Shown here: piece after piece, positions 16,663 to 26,116 of the stretch
Position numbering within the stretch: position 1 is the stretch's first letter
How the letters are laid out: the number at the start of each line of letters is the position of its first letter
Assembly: GCF_000298175.1 (NCBI RefSeq)
Contig: NZ_BAGZ01000008.1
Span: 1-64,000, forward strand
Direction of reading: 5' to 3'
DNA length: 64,000 nucleotides
Source of the DNA: Austwickia chelonae NBRC 105200
GTDB lineage: Bacteria > Actinomycetota > Actinomycetes > Actinomycetales > Dermatophilaceae
The notes under the pieces: model-generated
Databases searched by the model: none
The model's input: only the letters and a program-made list of their open reading frames with translations
What the model was told of the DNA's origin: nothing
Position numbers and translations under genes: made by a program

Positions 16663-17395
16663 CTCAAGACTGGTTGCATTGCTGCATGCTCGCGCCTTAG
16701 CGCCCATGGCTGCCCTGTTTCTTGCAGCTGGTCTCTGTGGTGCATTCTGGAAAGGTCTACAAGGGCAACAAGTATTCGGAGTCTCGATTCTTCTCCTTTC
16801 TGTTGCTGTTGGGGTATACGTTTTGGACTTCCCCATTCGTTTGGTTGGCTTGGTAGACGATCGCTTGCAACTCCTAGCGCCAGCCTCACGATGGCGCGTC
16901 CTGTCCATCAATATGATGACGGTATGCAGTTTCGCCCTTTTTGGATATGGCGTTGGCTATCTTCCTTATGCCATTTCGATGCGCGCCACGGGGTTGGCGA
17001 TCGTGCTCGAATTGGGGCAGAAGGCGGTTTCGCTCCTTACTGGCTCAGGTTTGATGATTTTGATTATTCTTGCCTTAAAGCCACTGGTTGTTGAGCGCAA
17101 TACTCTTCGAGGCTTATGTTGGGGTCTCTTTATCGTAACTCAAGCGGCGATATTGGTTGCTGGTGCAAAGTTTGCGGAAGGTGTCGCCTCTGTCTTGTCG
17201 TGGATTCTCGGAGCCGGAGGTGGAGCCGATATTACTTCGTGCTACTATGGAATAGTTCAAATATTTTTTATTGGCGCGAAGGATCAAGTGTATTTACAAA
17301 CCATTTCGCTGCTTTGTAATCTATTCCTCGGCCTTGCGGCGTGGTTTTTCGCCTGGTCGTTGGCTCAACGAAAGCACAACTATCTAAAAGTCTGA
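16655..17395 (+). CDS. ABC transporter membrane protein (ABC-2 type, unassigned)
   Basis: 246 residues with about six hydrophobic segments (about 15-33, 40-62, 85-110, 120-150, 165-190, 220-240) and no recognisable soluble domain. ATG 16655 overlaps the end of the ATPase gene and is preceded by AAGGTGA at good spacing. The low GC matches the ATPase. It is the probable permease partner of the ATP-binding subunit; such two-gene units export peptides, lipids or drugs, but nothing here fixes the substrate. No bacteriocin-like or regulatory gene is seen beside it. Confidence 0.75.
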   Translation: MNSSRLVALLHARALAPMAALFLAAGLCGAFWKGLQGQQVFGVSILLLSVAVGVYVLDFPIRLVGLVDDRLQLLAPASRWRVLSINMMTVCSFALFGYGVGYLPYAISMRATGLAIVLELGQKAVSLLTGSGLMILIILALKPLVVERNTLRGLCWGLFIVTQAAILVAGAKFAEGVASVLSWILGAGGGADITSCYYGIVQIFFIGAKDQVYLQTISLLCNLFLGLAAWFFAWSLAQRKHNYLKV

Positions 17396-17865
17396 GGCGA
17401 TTGAACTCGAAGTTTTCGATCGCTACTACAGGTGAGCTGATCGGTCGCCTCAAGTCGCGCACCGTCAAGGCTGCGCTGGCTGCCCGGGGTCAACCCGGCC
17501 TGTCCAGGTCGCAAGGTGTTGATCCCACCTATGGTGTCGGCAGTATCCAGCAACTGCTGTGGTTCTGCCACAGCTGTGTTCTGTCCTATTCGAGCGGATG
17601 ACCTGCCCGGCAATACCCCCGACCTGTACACATTCGTCCTCGAAGGAGTGTGGCAGCCTGCGGTTGACGACGACGGGCGCATCCGGGACGGTCTGCGGCG
17701 CTTCGCTCACCCCCACCGCTCCCCGGGTCACATCGAAAGCCGCGAGCGAGCGGTCCGATAGCTCGCGTTGCCCGTTCAGCCGATCCTTGTGCCCTTGCTC
17801 AGGGCATAGAAGTGTTTTCACGGTCACTGAGGGTCAAGAAACGGGCCGATGGCCACGCACTGAGA
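17396..17865. other. Degenerate, non-coding-looking stretch at the end of the foreign patch
   Basis: About 470 bp between the permease and the tRNA terminator. Short open frames exist in several phases, for example a plus-strand stretch coding DLPGNTPDLYTFVLEGVWQP near 17600-17660, but none has a credible start, length or family match. It is most likely decayed sequence left by the insertion that brought in the integrase and ABC genes. Confidence 0.4.
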
Positions 17866-17908
17866 AAAGAAGAAAGCCCAGTTCAGAAGTGCTTCTGCCT
17901 GGGCTTTC
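17866..17908 (-). terminator. Rho-independent terminator of the tRNA-Glu/Asp/Phe operon
   Basis: On the minus strand, directly after tRNA-Phe: stem GAAAGCCCAG / CTGGGCTTTC (17899-17908 with 17872-17881) with a nested CAGAAG/CTTCTG stem, followed by TTCTTTTCTC. A classic intrinsic terminator. Confidence 0.85.
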
Positions 17909-17913
17909 GGTGG

Positions 17914-17987
17914 TGGCCAGGGGCGGGGTCGAACCGCCGACCTTCCGATTTTCAGTCGGACGCTCGTACCAACTGAGCTACCTGGCC
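17914..17987 (-). tRNA. tRNA-Phe (GAA)
   Basis: Full cloverleaf on the minus strand: acceptor GGCCAGG pairs with CCTGGCC, anticodon loop CTGAAAA with anticodon GAA, T-loop GGTTCGACCCC. A CCA follows the discriminator A in the genome (17911-17913). Third gene of the Glu-Asp-Phe cluster. Confidence 0.96.
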
Positions 17988-17999
17988 TTGCATCATGAG

Positions 18000-18073
18000 C
18001 GACCCCGACCGGGCTCGAACCGGCGACCTCCGCCGTGACAGGGCGGCGCGCTAACCAACTGCGCTACGGGGCC
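18000..18073 (-). tRNA. tRNA-Asp (GTC)
   Basis: Minus-strand cloverleaf with anticodon stem CCGCC/GGCGG, anticodon loop CTGTCAC (anticodon GTC), T-loop GGTTCGAGCCC and discriminator G, which is typical of tRNA-Asp. Middle gene of the cluster. Confidence 0.96.
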
Positions 18074-18109
18074 TCGTAAAGAGGGTACTGCTTGACCTTA
18101 CTTACTGCG

Positions 18110-18182
18110 TATCCCCAACGGGATTCGAACCCGTGCTACCGCCGTGAAAGGGCGGGGTCCTAGGCCGCTAGACGATGGGGAC
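18110..18182 (-). tRNA. tRNA-Glu (TTC)
   Basis: Minus-strand cloverleaf of 73 nt: acceptor GTCCCCA with TGGGGAT, anticodon loop CTTTCAC (anticodon TTC), T-loop GGTTCGAATCC. First gene of the cluster. Confidence 0.96.
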
Positions 18183-18539
18183 CTTATGCGGTTTTACATC
18201 TGTCCGCACAGAGCCCGCCGGCGTCTTGCGAGCCGCGCTCGGTTCCGTCGAGGACGTTCGAAAGCATATGCGACAGTTGACCGAAACTCCAAAGCGAGCT
18301 GGCGCCAAGGCTCTGAACTGCGCTTTTGCCAGAGGAAGCATTGCCCGAAAAGAGCGTCGAAGGCGTCCCACCCCGGAGAAACAGCCTCGAATTTCTTCAC
18401 GAACGACCGACAACCCCTCACCTGACAGCGCGAACCCCCCTCCCGAGCCGTGCCCGCGGGGCGACGTCGACTCTCCGGCCGTCGACCCCGGCGGTCGAGC
18501 GGCCGACATCGGCCCTACCGGACATGCGAGGATTTGACT
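18183..18539. promoter_or_regulatory. Divergent region between tRNA-Glu and glyA
   Basis: A 357-bp gap that must contain the tRNA operon promoter (minus) and the glyA promoter (plus). A frame stays open through much of it but starts inside tRNA-Glu and has no family features, so I do not call a gene. I looked for a glycine-type riboswitch in front of glyA and did not see its conserved core. Confidence 0.4.
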
Positions 18540-19814
18540 ATGAATCTCCTGAACTCGCCGCTCACCGCTGTCGACTCCGAGATCGCCGCCGCCCTCGACG
18601 CGGAGCGCGACCGCCAGGAGACGACGCTGGAGATGATCGCCTCGGAGAACTTCGCCCCGGTCGCCGTGATGCAGGCCCAGGGCTCCGTGGCCACCAACAA
18701 GTACGCCGAGGGATACCCCGGCCGCCGCTACTACGGCGGCTGCGAACACGTCGACGTGGTCGAACAACTGGCCATCGATCGCCTCAAGAGCCTGTTCGGT
18801 GCCGCCTACGCCAATGTGCAACCCCACTCCGGCGCGCAGGCCAACACCGCCGTCTACTTCGCCCTGCTGCAGCCCGGCGACACGATCCTCGGGCTCGACC
18901 TCGCCCACGGTGGACATCTCACCCACGGCATGCGGATCAACTACAGCGGCAAATTGTTCGAGGTCGCTGCCTATCACGTCGACGAGACCGGCCGGGTCGA
19001 CATGGCCGAGGTGGAACACCTCGCGAAGACGCACCGCCCGAAGATGATCATCGCCGGCTGGTCCGCCTACCCCCGCCAGCTCGACTTCGCCGAATTCCGC
19101 CGGATCGCCGACGAAATCGGCGCCTACCTGCTGGTCGACATGGCCCACTTCGCCGGCCTGGTCGCCGCAGGCCTGCACCCCAACCCCGTGCCGCACGCCC
19201 ACATCGTGACCACCACCACCCACAAGACGCTCTGCGGGCCGCGCGGCGGCGTCGTCATGACCAATGACGCCGACATCGCCAAGCGGATCAACTCCGCAGT
19301 CTTCCCCGGCATGCAGGGGGGGCCGCTGGAGCACGTCATCGCTGCGAAAGCCGTGGCCTTCAAGGTCGCCGCAACCCCCGAGTTCGCCGAACGCCAACAG
19401 CGCACCCTCGACGGGGCACGCATCCTCGCCGAACGACTCTCCCGCCCCGACATGGCCGAACTCGGCGTGAAGGTGCTCTCCGGAGGCACCGACGTCCACC
19501 TGGTGCTCGTCGACCTGCGCGACAGCGAACTCGACGGCAAACAAGGCGAGGACCAGCTCCACCGCATCGGCATCACCGTCAACCGCAACGCCATCCCCAA
19601 CGACCCCCGCCCGCCGATGGTCACCTCCGGCCTGCGGATCGGCACCCCGGCCCTGGCCACCCGCGGGCTCCAGGAGGACGACTTCCGCGAGGTCGCCGAC
19701 ATCATCGCCGGCGCACTCCACCCCCAGCTCGGCGACGACGAGGCCGCATCCTTGCGCAAGCGGGTCGAGGCCATCGCGACGAAGTACCCGCTCTACCCCT
19801 CCCTGACCGCCTGA
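18540..19814 (+). CDS. glyA: Serine hydroxymethyltransferase
   Basis: A 424-residue PLP enzyme converting serine plus tetrahydrofolate to glycine plus 5,10-methylene-THF, the main one-carbon source. ATG 18540 with GAGGA upstream. All family motifs are present: [56 protein letters not shown], and the PLP-binding Lys229 in [14 protein letters not shown]. Length is typical. sdaA follows on the same strand after a hairpin, so serine conversion and serine breakdown are neighbours. Confidence 0.97.
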   Translation: MNLLNSPLTAVDSEIAAALDAERDRQETTLEMIASENFAPVAVMQAQGSVATNKYAEGYPGRRYYGGCEHVDVVEQLAIDRLKSLFGAAYANVQPHSGAQANTAVYFALLQPGDTILGLDLAHGGHLTHGMRINYSGKLFEVAAYHVDETGRVDMAEVEHLAKTHRPKMIIAGWSAYPRQLDFAEFRRIADEIGAYLLVDMAHFAGLVAAGLHPNPVPHAHIVTTTTHKTLCGPRGGVVMTNDADIAKRINSAVFPGMQGGPLEHVIAAKAVAFKVAATPEFAERQQRTLDGARILAERLSRPDMAELGVKVLSGGTDVHLVLVDLRDSELDGKQGEDQLHRIGITVNRNAIPNDPRPPMVTSGLRIGTPALATRGLQEDDFREVADIIAGALHPQLGDDEAASLRKRVEAIATKYPLYPSLTA

Positions 19815-19816
19815 GT

Positions 19817-19872
19817 CGGGGAAAACATCGGCCGCCCAAGTCTCCTCGACAAGGGCGGCCGAAGCCTTCCCC
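19817..19872 (+). terminator. Hairpin downstream of glyA
   Basis: Inverted repeat TCGGCCGCCC (19828-19837) / GGGCGGCCGA (19853-19862) with a 15-nt loop and an outer GGGGA/TCCCC pairing. There is no clear T-run. It probably separates glyA from sdaA transcription. Confidence 0.55.
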
Positions 19873-20022
19873 ACAACGAACGATCCGCGCCCCCACCTGC
19901 GACATCGCCGCCCCGGACAAGCGTCCAGAGGGGGCCAGGGGTCCCGGATGGACACGGGCGAACCGGACTACCCTTGAAGGGGCCGCGGCAAGTGACCGCG
20001 GGTACCTGAAGGGGTAAATGTC

Positions 20023-21396
20023 ATGGCGTTGAGCGTGTTCGACCTGTTCTCCATCGGGGTCGGCCCGTCCAGTTCACACACGGTAGGTCCCATGCGGGCC
20101 GCCGGGTACTTCCAGCAGGCCCTGGCCAAGGACGACCGGATGGCCAAGGTGACCCGGGTCCAGGTCGACCTGTACGGCAGCCTCGCCGCCACCGCGCGTG
20201 GCCACGGCACCGACACCGCCGTCATCCTCGGCCTGCTCGGTGAGATCCCCGAAGAGGTCGACCCGCGAGCCGTGTCCGCCAAGGTCGACCTGGTCCGCAC
20301 CGGCCGCCGGATGAGTCTGTACGGGCAGAAGGAACTCTCCTTCGACATGGACACCGACCTCGTCCTCCATCCGTTGACCACCCTGGAGGCACACCCCAAC
20401 GGCCTCACCTTCACCGCCTTCGACGCCGACGGCACCCAACTCACCGAACGCACCTACTACTCCGTCGGCGGTGGCTTCGTCGTCGACGGACGCGTCTACG
20501 GCCACGAGAAAGTCGTCACCGACGAGACCCCCGTTCCCTTCCCCTTCCGCACCGGCGCCCAGATGATGGCCCAGGCCGCCGAATCCGGACTCTCCATTTC
20601 CCGCATGGTCTGGGAGAACGAGAAAGCCTGGCGCAGCGAGGACGAGATCCGCACCGGCCTGCTGCAGATCTGGCAGGTCATGAAAGACTGCGTCGCCAAC
20701 GGGCTGGTCACCGAAGGCATCCTCCCCGGTGGCCTGCACGTCCGCCGCCGCGCCCCCGAACTCGCCCTGCGCCTGAGGCTCGAAGCCGACAGCACCGACC
20801 CCATGCGCGGCATGGACTGGGTCACCCTGTGGGCGCTCGCGGTCAACGAGGAGAACGCCGCCGGTGGGCGGGTCGTCACCGCGCCCACCAACGGGGCCTC
20901 GGGCATCATCCCGGCGGTGCTGCACTACTACCGCACCTTCGTGCCCGGCGCCGACGACGAAGGGGTCATCCGCTTCCTGCTGGTCGCCGGAGCGATCGGC
21001 ATGATCTACAAGGAGAACGCCTCGATCTCGGGTGCCGAGGTCGGCTGCCAGGGCGAGGTCGGCTCCGCCTGCTCGATGGCGGCCGCCGGGATGGCCGCCG
21101 TGCTGGGCGGCACGCCGGCGCAGATCGAGAACGCCGCCGAGATCGGTATGGAACACAATCTCGGACTCACCTGCGACCCGATCGGCGGTCTGGTGCAGAT
21201 CCCGTGCATCGAACGCAATGCCATCGCCTCGGTGAAGGCGATCGCCGCCGCCAGGACGGCGCTGCGCGGCGACGGTATGCACCTGGTCAGCCTGGACAAG
21301 GTGGTGGCCACCATGCGGGAGACCGGCAAGGACATGCAGGACAAGTACAAGGAAACGGCTCGCGGCGGCCTGGCCGTGAACATCATCGAGTGTTGA
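20023..21396 (+). CDS. sdaA: L-serine ammonia-lyase (iron-sulfur type)
   Basis: A 457-residue single-chain serine dehydratase converting L-serine to pyruvate and ammonia with a [4Fe-4S] cluster. The N-terminal beta domain has [22 protein letters not shown]. The C-terminal alpha domain has [20 protein letters not shown] and [21 protein letters not shown], with Cys residues for the cluster and the C-terminal [29 protein letters not shown] lies 10 bp before the ATG. A small repeat and hairpin (TGAAGGGG, CCGCGG/CCGCGG, TGAAGGGG) precede the start. Confidence 0.96.
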   Translation: MALSVFDLFSIGVGPSSSHTVGPMRAAGYFQQALAKDDRMAKVTRVQVDLYGSLAATARGHGTDTAVILGLLGEIPEEVDPRAVSAKVDLVRTGRRMSLYGQKELSFDMDTDLVLHPLTTLEAHPNGLTFTAFDADGTQLTERTYYSVGGGFVVDGRVYGHEKVVTDETPVPFPFRTGAQMMAQAAESGLSISRMVWENEKAWRSEDEIRTGLLQIWQVMKDCVANGLVTEGILPGGLHVRRRAPELALRLRLEADSTDPMRGMDWVTLWALAVNEENAAGGRVVTAPTNGASGIIPAVLHYYRTFVPGADDEGVIRFLLVAGAIGMIYKENASISGAEVGCQGEVGSACSMAAAGMAAVLGGTPAQIENAAEIGMEHNLGLTCDPIGGLVQIPCIERNAIASVKAIAAARTALRGDGMHLVSLDKVVATMRETGKDMQDKYKETARGGLAVNIIEC

Positions 21397-21481
21397 CCGC
21401 CGGGGTCCGTGCCGTCGTGGGAGGGCCATCGGCTCTGTCACGATGGCATGGACCTGTCGTCGGCTCCGGAGATCCCAGCCC

Positions 21482-22204
21482 ATGAAGTTTCACCGCTCAG
21501 GTACCGCCCTCGTCGGGGTACTGCTGTGTTGTTCCCTGTCCGCCTGCGTGGGCGGGCTGCCCGGCAGCTCCGAGGAACCGAAAGAACCTGCAGGAGCGAC
21601 ATCGTCCGCGCCGGGACAGCCCGCGGTGGACGCTCTGCTCACCCAGGCCGGCAACGCGGCTCGCTCGGCGAGCTCGGTCCGTATCAGTGGAGAACTCAGC
21701 CACGAGGGCGAACAGATGCGCCTGGAAGTGGCCGGCATGGTCGACGGGACGAACCGGAAGTCCTCGGTGAAACAGAAAGGCCAATGGGTCGAAGTGCTCA
21801 CCGTGGGCAAGAAGACCTGGGTCAAACCATTGGACCAGGCCACCGCCACCGCGATGGGTCTCCCCGTCGTCGTGGTCGGCAAATACCTGGAGGCGCCGAC
21901 CACGAAGAGCGGCGAGGTCGAGGCCATGGACGCCCGTAAGCTCCTGGAGCACTTCACCTCACCCGGTCCCGAGCAGATCAGCAAGGCCGCGGCCACTCTC
22001 ACCCAGGGCAACGAGCAAGGCCGTTCCACCTGGGTGGTCACGCAGAAGGTCCCGGACGGGGAGGCGAAGATCGTCGTCTCCGCCGACGGCAAGGGCGAAC
22101 TGTTGCACGTCTCGTCCCCAGCCCTGGGCACGCTGTCCTTCTCCTCCTGGAACGCCGTCCCGGCCTTTCCCGCACCGACGGCAGGGCAGATCTACCAGAA
22201 GTGA
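21482..22204 (+). CDS. Putative lipoprotein, LppX/LprG-like
   Basis: 240 residues. The signal MKFHRSGTALVGVLLCCSLSAC has the lipobox LSAC, so the mature protein would be anchored by Cys22. A Pro/Ser/Glu-rich linker is followed by a roughly 190-residue domain with repeated short beta strands (SSVRISGELSHEGEQMRLEVAG, NRKSSVKQKGQWVEVLTVG, STWVVTQKVPDGEAKIVVSADGKG). This resembles the LolA-like half-barrel of the mycobacterial LppX/LprAFG lipoproteins. That assignment is from pattern only. I chose the ATG with GGAGA upstream; a longer in-frame start would spoil the signal peptide. Confidence 0.72.
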   Translation: MKFHRSGTALVGVLLCCSLSACVGGLPGSSEEPKEPAGATSSAPGQPAVDALLTQAGNAARSASSVRISGELSHEGEQMRLEVAGMVDGTNRKSSVKQKGQWVEVLTVGKKTWVKPLDQATATAMGLPVVVVGKYLEAPTTKSGEVEAMDARKLLEHFTSPGPEQISKAAATLTQGNEQGRSTWVVTQKVPDGEAKIVVSADGKGELLHVSSPALGTLSFSSWNAVPAFPAPTAGQIYQK

Positions 22205-22234
22205 TCCCGGCCGGTCGGATGCGAGGATGACGCC

Positions 22235-22900
22235 ATGCGCCTGCTCTTGATCCGACACGGACAGACCTCCTCCAATGTGCTCCACGCCCTGGACACGGCC
22301 GTGCCAGGGGCATCGCTCACCGAACTGGGTCGTCGCCAGGCCGAAGCTGTCCCCGCCGCCCTGCGGTCGGAAAGACTCGACGCCTTGTATGTCACGCCCT
22401 TGGTCCGGACCCAGCAGACAGCGGCGCCCTTGGCCCAGGAGCGAGGTCTCGTCGCCCGGATCCACCCCGGTTTCCGGGAGGTCTGCGCCGGCGACCTGGA
22501 GATGCGCACCGACGAGGAGGCGCTGCTGACCTATATCGACACCGTCTTCTCCTGGCCGTCCGATCCGGACCGACGGATGCCCGGCGGGGAGAACGGCCAT
22601 GAGGTCGTCGGCCGGTGCGACGGATTGGTCCGTGAAGCGGCCGACGAAGGATTGCAGACCGTGGCGGTGTTCGCCCACGGGGCGGTCATCCGGGCCTATG
22701 CCGCGATGCGTGCCGACAATGTCGACGCCCAGTTCGCTGCGCAGCGGTGGCTACGGAATACCGGCATGGTCGTGCTCGACGGAGACCCGGGCCGCGGATG
22801 GGAGATGACCTGCTGGTCAGAGCATCCTCTCGGTGGCGAACATCTCGACGGCGAGGCACCTGCAGACCCGACCGGAGCGCCGGAATCGGCCCTGGAATGA
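22235..22900 (+). CDS. Histidine phosphatase family protein
   Basis: 221 residues of the phosphoglycerate-mutase-like superfamily. The phosphorylatable His is in LLLIRHGQTSSN (residues 3-14), followed by SLTELGRRQAEAVPAAL and SERLDALYVTPLVRTQQTAAPLA. The acid-base Glu lies in GFREVCAGDLEMR, and the second His in VAVFAHGAVIRAYAA. The intact motif set predicts an active phosphatase or mutase; the substrate is unknown. The C-terminal 20 residues are acidic and variable. Confidence 0.88.
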   Translation: MRLLLIRHGQTSSNVLHALDTAVPGASLTELGRRQAEAVPAALRSERLDALYVTPLVRTQQTAAPLAQERGLVARIHPGFREVCAGDLEMRTDEEALLTYIDTVFSWPSDPDRRMPGGENGHEVVGRCDGLVREAADEGLQTVAVFAHGAVIRAYAAMRADNVDAQFAAQRWLRNTGMVVLDGDPGRGWEMTCWSEHPLGGEHLDGEAPADPTGAPESALE

Positions 22901-23057
22901 TCGTGGTCCTCCCCGTCGGAGCACGTCGGCCGAGGGGAGGACGACGCCTGTAGGTCTTCCGCCAGGAGACGCAGGATGTCGCGCCATAAGACATCCGCCG
23001 AAACCTGGACCCCCTCTTCGATGTCCCGTGTGTCGGCGCAGCCTAGAAGGAGGAGCG

Positions 23058-24377
23058 ATGGGGCTCGCCGGGTGGGGACTGATCATCGTCGCGGTGTTCA
23101 TGACCCTGATCATGACGAAACGGACATCGCCGTTCACGGCACTCGTCCTGTCACCGATCGTGGTGGCAGCGGTCGCCGGATTCGCCGAGGTCATCGGCAA
23201 ACACGGCCTGGCCGGGATCAAGGGAGTCGCACCGACCGCGGTGATGCTGCTCTTCGCGATCCTGTACTTCGGGTTGATGATCACCGCGGGTCTCTTCGAC
23301 CCGCTGGTCCACTGGATCCTGCGGATCGTCAAGGGCGACCCGTTGAAGGTGCTGGTGGGCACCGCCGTCCTGGCCTCGGTGGTCTCCGTCGACGGCGACG
23401 GTTCCACCACCACGATGATCGTGTGCTCGGCGATGATCCCGGTCTACCGCAGGCTGGGGATGAAGATGATGGACCTGGCCGTGCTGGTGATCCTGTCGAA
23501 CTCGATCATGAACCTGCTGCCCTGGGGCGGCCCGACGGCGCGCATCATCGCGGCGTTGAAGGTCGACGAGGGTGAGCTGCTGCGGCGGATCCTGCCGGGG
23601 ATGATCCTGGCCACCGTCTGGGTGCTGGTGGTCGCCGTGATCCGGGGACGCGCGGAACGTCGCCGACTGGGCATCGTGGAGCTCACCGACGAGGAGATCA
23701 ACGCGCTGTCACCGGCCGCGGACACCGAGGACCAGGACCTGAAACGTCCCCGACTGATCTGGTTCAACCTGGCCCTCACCGTGGTGCTGATGGTCTTCCT
23801 GGTGTTGGGCGGTATCGGCCCGGTGCCCAAGGTCGCCTCGGCGGTGATCTTCCAGGTCGGTTTCGCCGTGGCCCTGCTGATCAACTACGGCAAGCTGGCC
23901 GACCAGCGCCGGATCGTGGAGATCCACGGCGCGAACGCGATGCACGTCATCATCATGGTGCTGGCTGCCGGGATCTTCATGGGCATCCTGAACGGGACGG
24001 GGATGTCCGACGCGATGGGCCGTACCCTGGCGACCTCCGTCCCGGAATCGATGGGAGGACACTGGGGTTTGGTGACCGCGCTGGCCTCGGTGCCGGGCAC
24101 CTTCCTGCTGTCCAATGACGCCTTCTACCTCGGTGTCCTGCCGATCCTCGCCCAGGCCGGGCAGACCTACGGCTTCAGCGCCTTGGACATCGGCGTGGCC
24201 TCCACCACCGGCCAGGCCTTCCACCTGTTGAGCCCGCTGGTGGGTTTCATCTACCTGCTCCTGCATCTGACCGGGGTGGACATGGGTGCCTGGCAACGGA
24301 AGTCAGCATTGTGGGCGACGGGGACCTTCGTGATCTTCCTGGGGAGCATCGCGGTCTTCGGCGGAGTGCCGCTGTGA
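23058..24377 (+). CDS. CitMHS family citrate/divalent-metal transporter
   Basis: A 439-residue membrane protein with about 11-12 helices. ATG 23058 sits behind a near-perfect Shine-Dalgarno (AAGGAGGAG). Features typical of CitM/CitH: VVSVDGDGSTTTMIVCSAMIPVYRRLGM near residue 110, ILSNSIMNLLPWGGPTARIIAAL, IMVLAAGIFMGILNGTGMSDAM, LASVPGTFLLSNDAFYLGVLPI and GQAFHLLSPLVGFIYLL. It is expected to bring in citrate complexed with Mg2+ or Ca2+ by proton symport. No CitST-type two-component system is adjacent. Confidence 0.9.
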   Translation: MGLAGWGLIIVAVFMTLIMTKRTSPFTALVLSPIVVAAVAGFAEVIGKHGLAGIKGVAPTAVMLLFAILYFGLMITAGLFDPLVHWILRIVKGDPLKVLVGTAVLASVVSVDGDGSTTTMIVCSAMIPVYRRLGMKMMDLAVLVILSNSIMNLLPWGGPTARIIAALKVDEGELLRRILPGMILATVWVLVVAVIRGRAERRRLGIVELTDEEINALSPAADTEDQDLKRPRLIWFNLALTVVLMVFLVLGGIGPVPKVASAVIFQVGFAVALLINYGKLADQRRIVEIHGANAMHVIIMVLAAGIFMGILNGTGMSDAMGRTLATSVPESMGGHWGLVTALASVPGTFLLSNDAFYLGVLPILAQAGQTYGFSALDIGVASTTGQAFHLLSPLVGFIYLLLHLTGVDMGAWQRKSALWATGTFVIFLGSIAVFGGVPL

Positions 24378-24402
24378 CCTGCTCACCTGGTCTGAATGGT
24401 GG

Positions 24403-24437
24403 ATATTGCGATGCATGATGAATACATATGCAAGCAT
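24403..24437. promoter_or_regulatory. Candidate operator/promoter upstream of the SSS symporter operon
   Basis: An AT-rich island in a GC-rich gap, with an imperfect palindromic/repeated pattern around GCATGATGAATACATATGC and a second GCATGA. It lies about 105 bp before the symporter start. It could be a regulator site; no exact family match is claimed. Confidence 0.3.
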
Positions 24438-24538
24438 GAGACGTCCGTTGCCGGAGTCGGCGGACGCGTGACGATCGTCGCGCACGACAGACCCGTCCCG
24501 GTGAATCCGGTTGGCGGGCAAGGTTGGCAGGAGCGGCC

Positions 24539-26113
24539 ATGAGCTTGGCGCCCTTGGACTATGTGGTCATCGCGGTCTACGGACTGGCGATGCTCGGAAT
24601 CGGTCTCTACTCGGTGACGATCGCCCGAGGCCGCGACGATTACCTCCTCGCCGGACGACGATTGGGTTTTCCGCTCTTCTTCGGATGCATGGCTGCCATG
24701 GCGGTGGGCGGTGCGGTCACCGTCGGCGGCGCCAAGAAAGGCTACGAGACGGGCATCGCCGGAATATGGGTCGGCGGCAGTCTCGGCCTGGGGCTCATCC
24801 TGCTGGGGCTGCTCATCACCTCGAAACTGTCCCGGATGCGGGCGTTGTCGATCAACGAGGTGATCGAACGCAACTACGGCGTCTACGCCCGTGTCCTCGG
24901 CGCGCTGCTCACGATCGTCTACACGATCGCCCTGACCGTCGTCCAGGTCATCGCCATCGGTGACATCCTGGCCAGCATCTTCAGCTGGGATCTGAAGATC
25001 GCCATGCTGGTCGGCGGATCGGTCGTGGTCTTCTACACCTTCCTCGGCGGCATGTGGGCGGTCACCCTGACCGACATCGTGCAATTCGTGATCAAGACCC
25101 TGGGCATCATGATCCTGGTGCCGATCTTCGTGCTGGCCAGCCCGAAGGTCGGCGGGCTCTCCGGGATGGTCGAGAAGCTCCCGTCGACCCACTGGGACCC
25201 GTTCGCACTCGGCTTCGACGGGACCCTCTACTGGATCCTGCTCTACGTGCCGGGTCTGGTGATCGGGCAGGACATCTGGCAGCGCATGTTCACCGCCCGC
25301 AACGAGAAGATCGCCCGTACGGGCACGATCATCGCCGGGATCTATTCCATCGTCTACGGCCTGGCCGCCGTGCTCCTCGGGATGGCCGTTCTCGCCGCCG
25401 GCACCCAACTGGGCAAGAAACAGACCGGGCAGGCCTTCTCCGAAGGGGTCATGATGTTCCTGCCCCAGGGCCTGGCCGGCCTGCTGCTGGCCGCCGCGAT
25501 GGCTGCGGCCATGTCGGTCGCCTCCGGGACGATCCTGGCCTGCTCGACCGTGGTCTACAACGACATCTTCCTGCGTTTCGTCCGTCAGGAACGCGACGCC
25601 GAGGTCGCCGCGGCGGCCGACGACCGGGAGGCGCTGAGCACCTCGGCCGTGGAGCGCGACCCCGAGGGCGACGCCGGCGACATCTGGATCAACCGGGTCA
25701 TCGCCTTCGTGATCGGGCTGGTCGTGATCGGGCTGGCCATGGTGATCGAGAACATCTTCGCCGCGCTCGACCTCGCCTACGGTTTCCTCTCCGGCTGTGT
25801 GTTCGTCCCGGTCATCGCCACCTTCTTCCTGCGCAAGGTCAGCCCGAAGGCCGGTCTGATCTCGCTCGCCCTGAGCTTCTGCGGCGTCGCCGGATCAATG
25901 ATCTTCGGCGAAACAGGAAAAGCAACAGCACTTTTCGGCGCAGAAGAGGGTGTCAAGTGGGCCATCGGCGGTAACTACCCCATCATGGTCGGCATGGCTG
26001 TCGGCCTGGTCGTCTACATCGTCTTCACGATGACCGACCGCGCCAAGATCACGCCGAACCTCCGGGTCGACGAGGTCGAGAAGGCCACCACACCTGCGAA
26101 GACCGAAGGCTGA
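24539..26113 (+). CDS. Sodium:solute symporter (SSS family)
   Basis: A 524-residue member of the solute:sodium symporter family with 13 or so helices. ATG 24539 has CAGGAG 6 bp upstream. Family features: GRDDYLLAGRRLGFPLFFGCMAAMAVGGAVTVGG after the first helix, YVPGLVIGQDIWQRMFTARNEKIARTGTIIAG (the SSS signature region) and LAGLLLAAAMAAAMSVASGTILACSTVVYNDIF. A soluble loop near residues 360-380 is acidic. The aminotransferase gene starts 3 bp after the stop, so the transported compound may be an amino or keto acid; this is inference from context. Confidence 0.9.
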   Translation: MSLAPLDYVVIAVYGLAMLGIGLYSVTIARGRDDYLLAGRRLGFPLFFGCMAAMAVGGAVTVGGAKKGYETGIAGIWVGGSLGLGLILLGLLITSKLSRMRALSINEVIERNYGVYARVLGALLTIVYTIALTVVQVIAIGDILASIFSWDLKIAMLVGGSVVVFYTFLGGMWAVTLTDIVQFVIKTLGIMILVPIFVLASPKVGGLSGMVEKLPSTHWDPFALGFDGTLYWILLYVPGLVIGQDIWQRMFTARNEKIARTGTIIAGIYSIVYGLAAVLLGMAVLAAGTQLGKKQTGQAFSEGVMMFLPQGLAGLLLAAAMAAAMSVASGTILACSTVVYNDIFLRFVRQERDAEVAAAADDREALSTSAVERDPEGDAGDIWINRVIAFVIGLVVIGLAMVIENIFAALDLAYGFLSGCVFVPVIATFFLRKVSPKAGLISLALSFCGVAGSMIFGETGKATALFGAEEGVKWAIGGNYPIMVGMAVGLVVYIVFTMTDRAKITPNLRVDEVEKATTPAKTEG

Positions 26114-26116
26114 CCA

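Noticed and set aside
17465-17827. A 120-codon minus-strand frame next to the tRNA cluster, considered as a transposase fragment
   Set aside because: No transposase or other family motif could be identified on either strand; kept only as degenerate sequence.
18175-18537. A 120-codon open frame before glyA
   Set aside because: Starts inside tRNA-Glu, has no ribosome site and an unstructured Arg/Pro-rich composition.
18183-18539. Possible glycine or THF riboswitch before glyA
   Set aside because: The conserved core elements of these riboswitches were not found by eye.
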